Source: an uncultured Blautia sp. (GTDB taxonomy: Bacteria > Bacillota > Clostridia > Lachnospirales > Lachnospiraceae). From it: DNA of 64,000 nt. The translations under genes were made by a program, and so were the position numbers. Positions 53,408-62,457 of this stretch are shown in pieces. The stretch spans positions 1 through 64,000 of the forward strand of contig NZ_CAKRNY010000011.1 of assembly GCF_934371575.1 (NCBI RefSeq), written 5' to 3'. The notes below the pieces were generated by a model. It was not told the origin of the DNA, ran no database searches, and saw only the letters and a list, made by a program, of their open reading frames with translations. Each line of letters starts with the position of its first letter. Positions within the stretch are counted from its first letter, which is position 1.

Positions 53408-54781
53408 ATGAAAGAACGCGAAAAGTTTTCGTCCCGGCTTGGGTTTATCCTGATCTCAGCCGGCTGCGCCATTGGTATTGGTAATGTATGGCGCTTCCCT
53501 TATATCACAGGTCAGTACGGCGGTGCTGCTTTTGTGCTGATCTATCTTCTGTTTCTGGTAATTCTTGGACTGCCTATTATGGTTATGGAGTTTGCAGTTG
53601 GACGTGCAAGCCGTAAGTCCGCCGCAAGAAGCTTCCACCTTCTGGAGCCCAAAGGCACCAAATGGCATCTTTACAGCTACGGTGCAATGCTTGGCAACTA
53701 CCTTCTGATGATGTTTTACACCACAGTCGGAGGCTGGATGCTTGCTTACTTCTTCAAAATGGCAAGCGGCACCTTTACCGGACTTGACACCGAAGGGGTG
53801 GGAAATGTATTTAACATCCTGCTTTCCAATCCAGGAGAAATGACCTTCTGGATGGTAATTGTGACTGCATTTGGTTTTGGCACCTGCTGCATGGGACTGC
53901 AGAAAGGTGTTGAGCGCATCACCAAGGTTATGATGGTATGTCTTCTTACCATTATGATAGTTCTTTGCATTAAGAGCTGTACTCTTCCAGGCGCTGTGGA
54001 GGGAATCAAATTCTATCTGCTCCCGGATTTTGCTCGTTTCAAAGAAAACGGACTGCTGTCCGGTATTTACGCTGCCATGGGACAGGCCTTCTTTACCTTA
54101 AGCCTTGGAATCGGAGCTATGGCTATTTTCGGAAGCTATATTGACAAAGAACGCAGTCTGATGGGAGAATCTATCCAGATCGGTATTCTGGACACCTTCG
54201 TAGCCCTTATGGCAGGACTAATCATTTTCCCCGCTTGCTTCGCCTATGACGTAAGCCCGACACAGGGTGTTGGTCTTGTATTTGTTACATTGCCGAATAT
54301 GTTCAACCAGATGATCGGCGGACGTTTCTGGGGTGCTCTCTTCTTTATTTTTATGACATTTGCAGCCCTTTCCACCATCATTGCCGTGTTTGAGAACATT
54401 TTAAGCTTTGCAATGGATCTGTGGGGATGGAGCCGCAAAAAAGCAGTACTGGTAAACGGAATCGCTATCTTTGTTTTATCCATGCCATGTATACTCGGTT
54501 TTAACGTATGGAGCGGCATTCAGCCTCTGGGTGCAGGAAGCACCATCCAGGATCTTGAGGACTTTATCATTTCCAACAACCTGCTTCCCCTTGGAAGTCT
54601 TGTTTACCTGCTGTTCTGCGTTACACGCTACGGATGGGGCTGGGATAATTTCATTAAAGAGGCAGATCTTGGAAACGGTATCAAATTTCCAAAATGGGCA
54701 CGTCCATACCTCACCTACGTGCTGCCCCTTATCGTCCTGTTGATTTTCGTAATGGGATATTACGATAAATTCTTCAGATAA
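53408..54781 (+). CDS. Sodium:neurotransmitter-symporter (SNF) family transporter
   Basis: A 457-residue LeuT-fold Na+-coupled importer, probably for an amino acid. It has the N-terminal motif LGFILISAGCAIGIGNVWRFPY and about 11-12 transmembrane helices. The substrate is not readable from sequence. capA follows 29 nt later on the same strand. Confidence 0.94.
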   Translation: MKEREKFSSRLGFILISAGCAIGIGNVWRFPYITGQYGGAAFVLIYLLFLVILGLPIMVMEFAVGRASRKSAARSFHLLEPKGTKWHLYSYGAMLGNYLLMMFYTTVGGWMLAYFFKMASGTFTGLDTEGVGNVFNILLSNPGEMTFWMVIVTAFGFGTCCMGLQKGVERITKVMMVCLLTIMIVLCIKSCTLPGAVEGIKFYLLPDFARFKENGLLSGIYAAMGQAFFTLSLGIGAMAIFGSYIDKERSLMGESIQIGILDTFVALMAGLIIFPACFAYDVSPTQGVGLVFVTLPNMFNQMIGGRFWGALFFIFMTFAALSTIIAVFENILSFAMDLWGWSRKKAVLVNGIAIFVLSMPCILGFNVWSGIQPLGAGSTIQDLEDFIISNNLLPLGSLVYLLFCVTRYGWGWDNFIKEADLGNGIKFPKWARPYLTYVLPLIVLLIFVMGYYDKFFR

Positions 54782-54810
54782 CCATCAGTGTTTTTTATGA
54801 GGATAACCGT

Positions 54811-56022
54811 ATGCAAAAGAGAAAGAAAAAAGATTATTATAAGAGATCAAAAGCATACCGTCGGCGTCAGGCCCGGCTGCGACAGATTTATGCTGCTATT
54901 GCCGGAGTTTTACTGCTCGTTGTTCTGATCCTGCTTGTGCGCAGCTGCAGCCAGAAAGATGCAAAGAGCGCAGATTCTTCTGCCGTTGCAGCCAGTGATG
55001 CCCAAAGTACAGACAAAGCTACTGCAAAAAGTGAAGCAGCTTCTGACAGTTCCGATAACGCTGTCAAAGGTGAGTCCGCAGAAGACAATGCGGCAGAAAC
55101 CGCTCACAGCACACCTGTTACACTTACCGTCAGTGTTGTTGGTGACTGCACTCTTGGAACAGATGAAAATTTCGACTATGACACCAGCCTGAATGCCTAC
55201 TTCGAGAGCTATGGAAAGGAATACTTTTTTCAGAATGTAAAAAGCATTTTTGAAGCAGATGACCTGACCATTGCCAACAATGAGGGAACCTTCACTGACA
55301 GCTACGACCGCGAGGACAAAACCTTTGCCTTTAAGGCACCAGCTTCTTTTGCAGGCATTTACTCCTGCAGTTCTGTGGAAGCTGTCAACACAGCCAATAA
55401 TCACAGTCACGATTACGGTGAACAGAGCTTTCAGGATACCATGAAAGCTCTGGACGCTGAGGGAGTGGTTCATTTCGGCTATGATGAAACGGCTGTAATG
55501 GACATAAAAGGCGTAAAGGTTGGACTTGTGGGAATTTATGAGCTGTACGATCATCTGGAGCGGGAACAGCAGCTGAAGGATAATATTGCAAAAGTCAAAA
55601 AGGACGGCGCAGAGCTGATCATTGTCATCTTCCACTGGGGAAATGAAAAAGAAACTGTTCCGGATTCCAATCAGACTACCCTTGGCCATCTTGCCATTGA
55701 TCTTGGCGCTGATCTGGTGTGCGGACATCATCCTCATGTACTTCAGGGAATTGAGGAATATAAAGGCAGAAATATCGTATACAGCCTTGGAAACTTCTGC
55801 TTCGGCGGAAACAGCTCTCCAAGCGATATGGACAGCATGATTTTCCAACAGACCTTTACTATCACCAGCGATGGCGTAAAAGCAGACAATGTAACCAACA
55901 TTATTCCCTGTTCTATTTCATCTGAATATGGCTATAATGATTATCAGCCAACCCCGGCCGAAGGGGATGAAAAGACCAGAATCATGGAAAAAATCCAGGA
56001 GAGAAGCTCCTGGATTGGGTAG
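54811..56022 (+). CDS. CapA/PGA_cap family metallophosphatase-like protein
   Basis: A 403-residue protein. A Lys/Arg-rich N-terminus precedes one transmembrane helix (AIAGVLLLVVLILLV). A Ser/Ala/Asp-rich linker follows (about 50-105), then the extracellular PGA_cap domain with GDCTLG, NNEGTF, NTANNHSHDYG and GHHPHVLQGIEEY. Homologues function in poly-gamma-glutamate export, but no pgs/cap genes are nearby. Confidence 0.92.
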   Translation: MQKRKKKDYYKRSKAYRRRQARLRQIYAAIAGVLLLVVLILLVRSCSQKDAKSADSSAVAASDAQSTDKATAKSEAASDSSDNAVKGESAEDNAAETAHSTPVTLTVSVVGDCTLGTDENFDYDTSLNAYFESYGKEYFFQNVKSIFEADDLTIANNEGTFTDSYDREDKTFAFKAPASFAGIYSCSSVEAVNTANNHSHDYGEQSFQDTMKALDAEGVVHFGYDETAVMDIKGVKVGLVGIYELYDHLEREQQLKDNIAKVKKDGAELIIVIFHWGNEKETVPDSNQTTLGHLAIDLGADLVCGHHPHVLQGIEEYKGRNIVYSLGNFCFGGNSSPSDMDSMIFQQTFTITSDGVKADNVTNIIPCSISSEYGYNDYQPTPAEGDEKTRIMEKIQERSSWIG

Positions 56023-56042
56023 AAAATACATATGTAACAACA

Positions 56043-56072
56043 AAAACCCCAGAGTTGCCGCTCTGGGGTTTT
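56043..56072 (+). terminator. capA terminator
   Basis: AAAACCCCAGAG and CTCTGGGGTTTT form a 12-bp stem with the 6-nt loop TTGCCG. It lies 20 nt past the stop. Confidence 0.9.
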
Positions 56073-56145
56073 ATTCCGTTTTTGGAGTGGTGGTATACTT
56101 TAGAGCGTGTTTGTCGATTATCTACCAATAAAAGATATTTTTTTC

Positions 56146-57171
56146 TTATAATATTAACATCGCATCACCGAAAGAAAAGAACCTATATTTCTCCTGCACT
56201 GCTACTTCATATGCATGCATAATCTTCTCTTTTCCAGCTAAAGCAGACACCAGCATCACCAGTGTGGATTCCGGCAGATGGAAATTTGTGATCAGACCAT
56301 CGATCATCTTAAATTTATAACCTGGATAAATGAAAATCTCCGTCCATCCGCTTCCGGTTCTTAAAATACCATCCTCGCCAGTTGCAGACTCCAGGGTACG
56401 GCAGCTGGTGGTTCCAACTGCGATCACACGACCGCCATTTTTCTTTGTATCATTGATCAGCTTTGCCTGATCTTCTTCTACAATATAGAACTCAGAGTGC
56501 ATGTGATGCTGCTCTACATCATCCACCTTAACCGGACGGAAGGTTCCAAGGCCAACATGAAGAGTTACATGGGCAATATTCACTCCTTTGGCCTTTACCT
56601 GCTCCAGAAGCTCCTTTGTAAAATGCAGACCTGCTGTAGGTGCCGCCGCAGAGCCTTCGTTTTTGGCATAGACGGTCTGGTAACGGTTCTTATCCTTTAA
56701 TTTATGGGTAATATATGGAGGCAGTGGCATTTCTCCCAGCTGGTCCAGAATCTCCTCGAAAATACCTTCATAATGGAACTGGATCAGACGGTTTCCCTCA
56801 TCCACTACGTCAATGATCTCGCCCTCTAAGATTCCATCACCAAATGTGATCTTGGCGCCCGGGCGTGCTTTCTTACCAGGCTTTACCAGGCACTCCCAGA
56901 TATCGTTCTCTCTTCTTTTCAGAAGCAGGATCTCGATCAGCGCTCCTGTCTCTTCTTTATGTCCATAAAGTCTTGCCGGGATAACCTTGGTATCATTGAT
57001 GACCAAAGTGTCCCCTTTGTTCAAATAGTCCAGTATATCTCTGAAATGGCGATGTTCAATACTTCCATCTGCCATAGAAAGATGCATAAGTCTGGAAGAG
57101 CTTCTGTCCTCCAGCGGATCCTGGGCGATCAGCTCCTCTGGGAGCTCATAGTAAAAATCAGATGTTCTCAT
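56146..57171 (-). CDS. queA: S-adenosylmethionine:tRNA ribosyltransferase-isomerase
   Basis: A 341-residue enzyme that makes epoxyqueuosine at tRNA position 34. It has the N-terminal [22 protein letters not shown] and [11 protein letters not shown]. It overlaps trmD by 14 nt and ends the operon. No tgt or queG is in the window. Confidence 0.97.
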   Translation of the reverse strand: MRTSDFYYELPEELIAQDPLEDRSSSRLMHLSMADGSIEHRHFRDILDYLNKGDTLVINDTKVIPARLYGHKEETGALIEILLLKRRENDIWECLVKPGKKARPGAKITFGDGILEGEIIDVVDEGNRLIQFHYEGIFEEILDQLGEMPLPPYITHKLKDKNRYQTVYAKNEGSAAAPTAGLHFTKELLEQVKAKGVNIAHVTLHVGLGTFRPVKVDDVEQHHMHSEFYIVEEDQAKLINDTKKNGGRVIAVGTTSCRTLESATGEDGILRTGSGWTEIFIYPGYKFKMIDGLITNFHLPESTLVMLVSALAGKEKIMHAYEVAVQEKYRFFSFGDAMLIL

Positions 57172-57922
57172 CTTTGGATTCCTCCTCTTTCCACTGCTTT
57201 TTCAGCTGCCGCACAAAATTCCATTCTTTGTTGGTAAGGTCTGCCTTTTTCAGCAGATCCGGGCGCCTTCTGGCAGTACGAATGATAGACTGCTCTCTGC
57301 GCCACTTCTCTATATTTGCATGATGACCGGACATCAGAACCTCCGGAACCTTTTTGCCGTGCCACTCTTCCGGGCGGCTGTACTGAGGATATTCCAGAAG
57401 ATTTCCTGCAAACGATTCTGTCTCTCCGGATTCCTGGTTGCTGAGCACCCCAGGAACCATACGGGAAATGGAATCCATCATCACCATAGCAGGAAGCTCA
57501 CCACCGGTAAGCACATAGTCTCCGATAGATACATAATCCGTTACAATTTCTTCCAGAACACGCTCATCAATTCCTTCATAATGACCGCAAAGAAAAACCA
57601 GATCTTCTTCTTTCGCCATATCCCGTGCCATCTGCTGGTTAAACACCTGGCCCTGTGGGGTAAGATAAACCACACGGGGACGTTTCCCGGTTTTCTTTGC
57701 AATGGCTTCATACGCCAGGTAAACCGGTTCTGCCTGCATCAGCATTCCGGCTCCGCCGCCATAAGTGTAATCGTCCACTTTCTGATGCTTATTAAAAGCA
57801 TAATCGCGGATGTTTATGGCCTCCACTGACAGGATTCCTGCGTTGATGGCCCGTCCCGTAATACTTGTGTTCATTCCATTCTGGATCATTTCCGGAAAAA
57901 GGGTCAAAACATGGAAATTCAT
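57158..57922 (-). CDS. trmD: tRNA (guanine-N1)-methyltransferase
   Basis: A 254-residue knotted methyltransferase that makes m1G37. It has [16 protein letters not shown] and the SAM-binding [12 protein letters not shown]. Its ATG is directly next to the rimM stop (57922/57923). rplS, which often follows trmD, is absent here and queA takes its place. Confidence 0.97.
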   Translation of the reverse strand: MNFHVLTLFPEMIQNGMNTSITGRAINAGILSVEAINIRDYAFNKHQKVDDYTYGGGAGMLMQAEPVYLAYEAIAKKTGKRPRVVYLTPQGQVFNQQMARDMAKEEDLVFLCGHYEGIDERVLEEIVTDYVSIGDYVLTGGELPAMVMMDSISRMVPGVLSNQESGETESFAGNLLEYPQYSRPEEWHGKKVPEVLMSGHHANIEKWRREQSIIRTARRRPDLLKKADLTNKEWNFVRQLKKQWKEEESKDENI

Positions 57923-58426
57923 TTATAAAAGTCCTTTCATCAAGTGTACCGTCATCACATTCTCTTCCAGGTCTACATCAAGAATACACTCCCTGATAGC
58001 CGGGAGAAGTACTTCCTGATGATCCGGAAGCTCTACTACATAAACATCATTGGCACCTGTTTCCATAACGTCTTTCAGGGTTCCAAAATGGGTATTATCC
58101 TCCAGAACCACTTCCATACCAATCAGATCACCGATGTAATATTCATCCTCATCCAGTTCCTGTGCTTCCTCTCTTGGAACCCACAAGTCTCTGCCCTTGT
58201 ACATTTCAATATCATTTATATTATCAATCCCATTAAATTTCAGGATCACAAGATTCTTAAAAAATTTCACATTTCGGATTTCCAGCTTTTTCATCTCTCT
58301 GCCGGCATCCAGAAGCACATATTCAAGATCCAGGAAACGCTCCGGATCTGTGGTAGGAAATACCTTTACTTCTCCCCGCACTCCGTGAGTGGTGGTAATT
58401 ACTCCAACCTTTAATAAATCTTCCAT
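57923..58426 (-). CDS. rimM: 16S rRNA processing protein RimM
   Basis: A 167-residue 30S maturation factor. It has the N-terminal VGVITTTHGVRGEVKVFP and a PRC-barrel C-terminus with DVYVVELPDHQEVLLPAIREC. ATG 58426 has GAGGAG 6 nt upstream. Confidence 0.95.
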   Translation of the reverse strand: MEDLLKVGVITTTHGVRGEVKVFPTTDPERFLDLEYVLLDAGREMKKLEIRNVKFFKNLVILKFNGIDNINDIEMYKGRDLWVPREEAQELDEDEYYIGDLIGMEVVLEDNTHFGTLKDVMETGANDVYVVELPDHQEVLLPAIRECILDVDLEENVMTVHLMKGLL

Positions 58427-58495
58427 TAAAATCTCCTCTACATAAAAGTACAGGAGCCATGTCACCACAGCTCCTGCGTCCATATATCTTGCTTA

Positions 58496-58726
58496 TCATT
58501 GCAGAATATCTACAATCACTTTTTTGCTGCTTTTGGAAGAAGCCGCTTTTACTACGGTACGGATTGCCTTGGCAATTCTGCCCTGGCGTCCGATTACCTT
58601 ACCCATATCAGATGGTCCTACCTTCAGTTCAAGGACAACAGCGTCATCCTTTTCTGTTTCGGTAACGACTACTTCGTCCGGATTTTCAACAAGAGATTTT
58701 GCAATTACTTCTACTAATTCTTTCAT
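58496..58726 (-). CDS. khpA: KH-domain RNA-binding protein
   Basis: A 76-residue single KH domain with GKVIGRQGRIAKAIR as the RNA-binding GxxG loop. KhpA acts with KhpB/Jag in RNA regulation and cell division. ATG 58726 has GGGAGG 6 nt upstream. Confidence 0.95.
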   Translation of the reverse strand: MKELVEVIAKSLVENPDEVVVTETEKDDAVVLELKVGPSDMGKVIGRQGRIAKAIRTVVKAASSKSSKKVIVDILQ

Positions 58727-58825
58727 TACACACCTCCCTGATCCCGCCCTCATCTGGACGTTACAGAAATACCCCCTGAAAATTACTGTTCAGAGCCTGA
58801 TCAGCAATCTCTAAGATACTTCTTA

Positions 58826-59071
58826 TTATTTCTCAATTCCGGCCTGTTTGAGGATCTTAGCAACAACTTCTGTAGGCTGAGCACCGTTTGCAAGCCATTT
58901 CTTAGCTGCTTCTTCGTCAACCTTGCATACGCTTGGCTCCTGGTTCGGATCGTATGTTCCGATCTCTTCGATACATCTTCCGTCACGTTTGCTGCGGGAA
59001 TCTGCAACAACGATTCTATAGTAAGGTGCTTTCTTCTGTCCCATTCTTCTTAATCTGATCTTAACTGCCAT
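58826..59071 (-). CDS. rpsP: 30S ribosomal protein S16
   Basis: An 81-residue protein with the family start [24 protein letters not shown] (positions 3-26). It lies 99 nt upstream of khpA and 54 nt downstream of ffh. Confidence 0.98.
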   Translation of the reverse strand: MAVKIRLRRMGQKKAPYYRIVVADSRSKRDGRCIEEIGTYDPNQEPSVCKVDEEAAKKWLANGAQPTEVVAKILKQAGIEK

Positions 59072-59125
59072 TTTAATTTTCCTCCAATTTACTTTCTCTT
59101 TATTAGTTAATTTAATTATTTTATG

Positions 59126-60478
59126 TTAAAAAGGAAGCTTGAAGCCGCCTCTTTTACCACTCATTTTGCCGCCGCCCATCAGACCCGGCATCTGCTTCAT
59201 CATCTTCTTGCTCTGCTCAAACTGCTTCACAAGACGATTGACTTCTGCAACTTCCACACCAGCGCCTCTGGCAATTCTATTCTTACGGGAAATATTCAGG
59301 ATTCCCGGATTGGAGCGCTCCTGCGGTGTCATGGAAAGGATAATAGACTTGGTTCTGTCCATCGCCTTCTCATCAATCATGCTCTCCACATCCTTCATCT
59401 TGCTTCCCATTCCCGGAAGCATGTTCAGAATGCTGGAAATACCACCCATTTTATTCATCTGCTCAAGGCTGGTAAGATAGTCATTGAAATCAAAGTCCAT
59501 CTTCTTCAGCTTCTTGGACATCTCCTGGGCTGCTTCCTGATCTACAGCTGCCTCAGCCTTCTCGATCAGGCTCATTACATCTCCCATACCAAGAATACGG
59601 GATGCCATTCTCTCCGGATAAAACTGCTCCAGATCGGACAGCTTCTCTCCCATACCTACATACAGGATTGGTTTGCCGGTTACGGCCTTGATGGAAAGAG
59701 CTGCACCGCCACGGGTGTCACCATCCATCTTGGTCAGGATCACACCGTCAATTCCAACCTTATCTGTAAAGGTCTGCGCTACATTGACTGCATCCTGTCC
59801 TGTCATGGCGTCTACTACAAGGACTGTAGCATCTACCTCGATATTAGATTTAATATCAGCAAGCTCCTGCATCATGTCCTCATCAACATGAAGACGACCT
59901 GCTGTATCAATGATCACTACATTCTGCTGATTCGCTCTGGCATGTGCAACTGCTGCCTTAGCTATATCCACCGGGCTCTGTTTATCACCCATGGAAAAGA
60001 CTTCCACGCCCTGCTTCTCACCATTTACCTGCAGCTGTGTGATTGCCGCCGGTCTGTATACATCACAGGCTACCAGAAGAGGTCTCTTACCCTTGGATTT
60101 AATCTTACCTGCAAGCTTAGCTGCGGTGGTAGTCTTACCAGCACCCTGAAGACCTGCCATCATAATGACTGTCAGCTCATTACCAGGCTTGATCGGAAGC
60201 TCTGTAGTCTCACTTCCCATAAGATTAACCAGCTCTTCATTTACAATCTTGATGACCATCTGGCCTGGGTTCAGTCCGTTCATCACGTCCTGTCCAACTG
60301 CACGTTCCTGTACAGACTTGGTGAATTGCTTCACAACTCTGAAGTTAACGTCCGCTTCAAGGAGTGCCATCTTAACTTCCTTAAGAGCGATCTTCACATC
60401 CTCTTCTGTCAGACGGCCTTTGCTTCTAAGCTTCTTAAATACATTTTGAAGTTTATCTGTCAAGCTTTCAAATGCCAT
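59126..60478 (-). CDS. ffh: Signal recognition particle protein Ffh
   Basis: A 450-residue SRP GTPase that targets nascent membrane proteins. It has the N domain, GTPase with GLQGAGKTTTAAKLA, DTAGRLHVDEDMM and TKMDGDTRGG, and the Met-rich M domain ending MMKQMPGLMGGGKMS. It follows ylxM by 3 nt. Its receptor FtsY starts the same strand further upstream at 63704. Confidence 0.98.
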   Translation of the reverse strand: MAFESLTDKLQNVFKKLRSKGRLTEEDVKIALKEVKMALLEADVNFRVVKQFTKSVQERAVGQDVMNGLNPGQMVIKIVNEELVNLMGSETTELPIKPGNELTVIMMAGLQGAGKTTTAAKLAGKIKSKGKRPLLVACDVYRPAAITQLQVNGEKQGVEVFSMGDKQSPVDIAKAAVAHARANQQNVVIIDTAGRLHVDEDMMQELADIKSNIEVDATVLVVDAMTGQDAVNVAQTFTDKVGIDGVILTKMDGDTRGGAALSIKAVTGKPILYVGMGEKLSDLEQFYPERMASRILGMGDVMSLIEKAEAAVDQEAAQEMSKKLKKMDFDFNDYLTSLEQMNKMGGISSILNMLPGMGSKMKDVESMIDEKAMDRTKSIILSMTPQERSNPGILNISRKNRIARGAGVEVAEVNRLVKQFEQSKKMMKQMPGLMGGGKMSGKRGGFKLPF

Positions 60479-60481
60479 GAA

Positions 60482-60805
60482 TTATAACTCCTCTAAAATC
60501 AGATTGGATATTGCCACTATATCATCCGCATGATACCCGGATGCAAGCTCGTGTATCTTCTGTACCTGTCCCCGGATATTCACAAACTTCTCTACCAGAT
60601 GCAGCTTCTCTTCATATCCTTCCAAAGCCTTATCACAGCGTCTGATCATATCATGTACGCCCTGACGGCTGATATTCAGTTCTTCTGCAACTTCACTTAA
60701 GGAATAATCCTCCAGAACTACATTCTCGTAGATCTGCTGCTGTCTCTTCGTAAGAAGCTCTCCGTAAAAATCATAGAGCAAAGTACGTTCTACAAACTTT
60801 TCCAT
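60482..60805 (-). CDS. ylxM: YlxM-type putative DNA-binding protein (UPF0122)
   Basis: A 107-residue sigma-like helix-turn-helix protein (YGELLTKRQQQIYENVV, LNISRQGVHDMIRR). It often precedes ffh and may modulate SRP genes. A consensus promoter lies upstream. Confidence 0.94.
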   Translation of the reverse strand: MEKFVERTLLYDFYGELLTKRQQQIYENVVLEDYSLSEVAEELNISRQGVHDMIRRCDKALEGYEEKLHLVEKFVNIRGQVQKIHELASGYHADDIVAISNLILEEL

Positions 60806-60822
60806 TCGTTATCACCTTGGGT

Positions 60823-60851
60823 ATCATACCGTATTTTGCAGCGTGTGTCAA
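60823..60851 (-). promoter_or_regulatory. ylxM-ffh operon promoter
   Basis: TTGACA (60851-60846) and TATGAT (60828-60823) are 17 nt apart on the minus strand. It is divergent from the toxin promoter. Confidence 0.88.
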
Positions 60852-60884
60852 GTATTTTTTGTTGACAAACAATTGTTTCTCCTG

Positions 60885-60913
60885 TTCCACTTTGTTCTGA
60901 GCCATGTTATACT
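60885..60913 (+). promoter_or_regulatory. Promoter of the Fst-like toxin mRNA
   Basis: TTCCAC (60885-60890), 17 nt, TATACT (60908-60913) with an extended TG-N before the -10. A 12-bp palindrome AAACAATTGTTT is at 60867-60878 and could be an operator. Confidence 0.65.
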
Positions 60914-60918
60914 ATAAG

Positions 60919-60952
60919 AGCTGCCGAGCCTCCAGCAGAAAGGAGGTGAGTT
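60919..60952 (+). promoter_or_regulatory. SD-sequestering 5'UTR hairpin of the toxin
   Basis: GCCTCC pairs with GGAGGT across an 8-nt loop, so the Shine-Dalgarno (AAAGGAGGTGAG) is masked. The same device controls translation in Fst-type toxins. Confidence 0.65.
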
Positions 60953-60954
60953 AC

Positions 60955-61044
60955 ATGGAAGAAATTTTCACCGCATTTCTTGTCTCTGTTTTAGCAGGTG
61001 TAGTTAGCTACTACATATGCAAATGGCTGGACAAAGACGAATAG
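60955..61044 (+). CDS. Fst-like type I toxin, 29-residue membrane peptide
   Basis: The peptide has a short N-terminus (MEEIFTAF), one hydrophobic helix (LVSVLAGVVSYYICK) and a charged end WLDKDE, which matches the Fst/Ldr toxin pattern of a single membrane helix followed by a W-L-D-K-type polar tail. AAAGGAGGTGAG precedes the ATG and is paired in the 5'UTR hairpin. A convergent antisense promoter, a shared bidirectional terminator and direct repeats accompany it. Fst-type peptides damage the membrane when over-produced. I infer toxicity from architecture; it is not demonstrated. Confidence 0.82.
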   Translation: MEEIFTAFLVSVLAGVVSYYICKWLDKDE

Positions 61045-61084
61045 GCAGCAACAGCCTAAACGGATCAGCTCACCGTAACGAGCA

Positions 61085-61155
61085 AGAAAGCCCTCAGAGC
61101 TGCAACTCTGGGGGCTTTCGTTTCGCCACATGGAATTTCACCGCATTCCTTAGCT
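61085..61155 (-). ncRNA. Antisense RNA antitoxin (RNAII-like)
   Basis: A predicted ~70-nt RNA from the TTGACA-N17-TATGCT promoter, ending at the shared terminator. It carries the complements of ACATGGAA (61128-61135) and TTTCACCGCATTCCTT (61136-61151). Both words recur at the toxin start: ACATGGAA at 60953-60960 and TTTCACCGCATTTCTT at 60966-60981. Pairing at the terminator and at these repeats would block the toxin's initiation region. Confidence 0.7.
61086..61119. terminator. Bidirectional terminator shared by toxin mRNA and antisense RNA
   Basis: A 14-bp stem (GAAAGCCCTCAGAG with CTCTGGGGGCTTTC) with loop CTGCAA. It is followed by CGTTTCG on plus and TTGCTCG on minus, so the T-run is weak but present in both directions. 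Confidence 0.75.
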
Positions 61156-61161
61156 GTTATT

Positions 61162-61190
61162 AGCATATGCCATAACCAGGAAAATGTCAA
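61162..61190 (-). promoter_or_regulatory. Antisense promoter of the toxin-antitoxin locus
   Basis: TTGACA (61190-61185) and TATGCT (61167-61162) are 17 nt apart on the minus strand, stronger than the toxin promoter. This fits an excess of antitoxin RNA. Confidence 0.8.
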
Positions 61191-61231
61191 GTTTTTTTTA
61201 TTGACAAACTTTCGTTTTACCATATGAAATA

Positions 61232-62293
61232 TTACTGGATCAGACTGTTATCATCAAAATAATTGATCTTCATAGCTGCTTTTACATCTTTCAGAGTCTC
61301 AGCAGCCTTAGCTTCAGCTACCTTGCTGCCTTCTCTTAAGATATCGTAAACATCTGGAATACGCTGTTCCCACATTTTACGGCGCTCGCGGATCGGTCCA
61401 AGCTCTGCCTGGAGAACATTGTTCAGGAATTTCTTAACCTTCACATCTCCAAGTCCGCCTCTCTTATAGTGATCCTTCAGTTCATCAAGATTCTGATAAT
61501 CCGGAAGGAATTCCGGGAAATACTCTGGTTTGCAGAATGCATCCAGATAAATAAATACCGGGTTGCCGTCAACCTTTCCCGGATCCTCAACACGAAGATG
61601 ATTCGGATCTGTGAACATAGACATAACTTTTTTCTTGATTTCATCTGCCTCATCAGAAAGATAGATGCAGTTTCCAAGAGATTTGCTCATTTTGGCCTTG
61701 CCGTCAATACCTGGCAGTCTCAGGCAGGCTTTGTTAGAGGGAAGTACGATCTCAGGCTCTGTAAGAGTCTCACCATATACTGTGTTAAACTTATGAACGA
61801 TTTCCTTGCACTGCTCCAGCATAGGAAGCTGATCCTCGCCAACCGGAACTGCTGTGGCACGGAAGGCTGTAATGTCTGCTGCCTGGCTGATCGGATAACA
61901 GAAGAATCCAACCGGAATGCTGGCTTCAAAATTACGCATCTGGATCTCGGCTTTTACAGTAGGGTTACGCTGAACACGGGCTACTGTAACCAGATTCATA
62001 TAATAGAAGGTAAGCTCTGTAAGCTCAGGAACCATAGACTGAATAAAAATAGTGGATTTCGCCGGATCAATACCGCATGCCAGATAATCCAGTGCTACCT
62101 GGATAATATTCTGGCGCACCTTCTCCGGATGCTCTGCATTATCAGTAAGAGCCTGTGCATCTGCGATCATAATGTAAATTTCATCATAATTTCCGGAATT
62201 CTGAAGTTTCACCCTCTCAGATAAAGAACCCACATAATGGCCCACATGAAGACGTCCTGTAGGACGGTCCCCTGTTAAAATTACTTTTTTCAT
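61232..62293 (-). CDS. trpS: Tryptophanyl-tRNA synthetase
   Basis: A 353-residue class I synthetase. It has [17 protein letters not shown] (HIGH-type) and [11 protein letters not shown] 62293 has AGGAG 10 nt upstream. An in-frame start 60 nt further upstream is less likely. No T-box is visible before it. Confidence 0.97.
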   Translation of the reverse strand: MKKVILTGDRPTGRLHVGHYVGSLSERVKLQNSGNYDEIYIMIADAQALTDNAEHPEKVRQNIIQVALDYLACGIDPAKSTIFIQSMVPELTELTFYYMNLVTVARVQRNPTVKAEIQMRNFEASIPVGFFCYPISQAADITAFRATAVPVGEDQLPMLEQCKEIVHKFNTVYGETLTEPEIVLPSNKACLRLPGIDGKAKMSKSLGNCIYLSDEADEIKKKVMSMFTDPNHLRVEDPGKVDGNPVFIYLDAFCKPEYFPEFLPDYQNLDELKDHYKRGGLGDVKVKKFLNNVLQAELGPIRERRKMWEQRIPDVYDILREGSKVAEAKAAETLKDVKAAMKINYFDDNSLIQ

Positions 62294-62457
62294 AGTTTTG
62301 CTACTCCTTATAATTATCGCCATGCCTGTAAAAAACGACACGGTTGTATTCATTTATAATCATTCAACACATCATATTCCCTGAAGTTTTTTTACAAGAA
62401 TACACAAACTTCCAAGGTACATATGCATATTCAAGCGAATATTCCAGGTCCGCTTCA

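Noticed and set aside
59123..60487. 454-codon open frame opposite ffh
   Set aside because: Shadow of ffh; no ribosome binding site, and ffh is unmistakable on the other strand.
62294..62457. T-box before trpS
   Set aside because: No GGTGGNACCGCG-like core or terminator is present.
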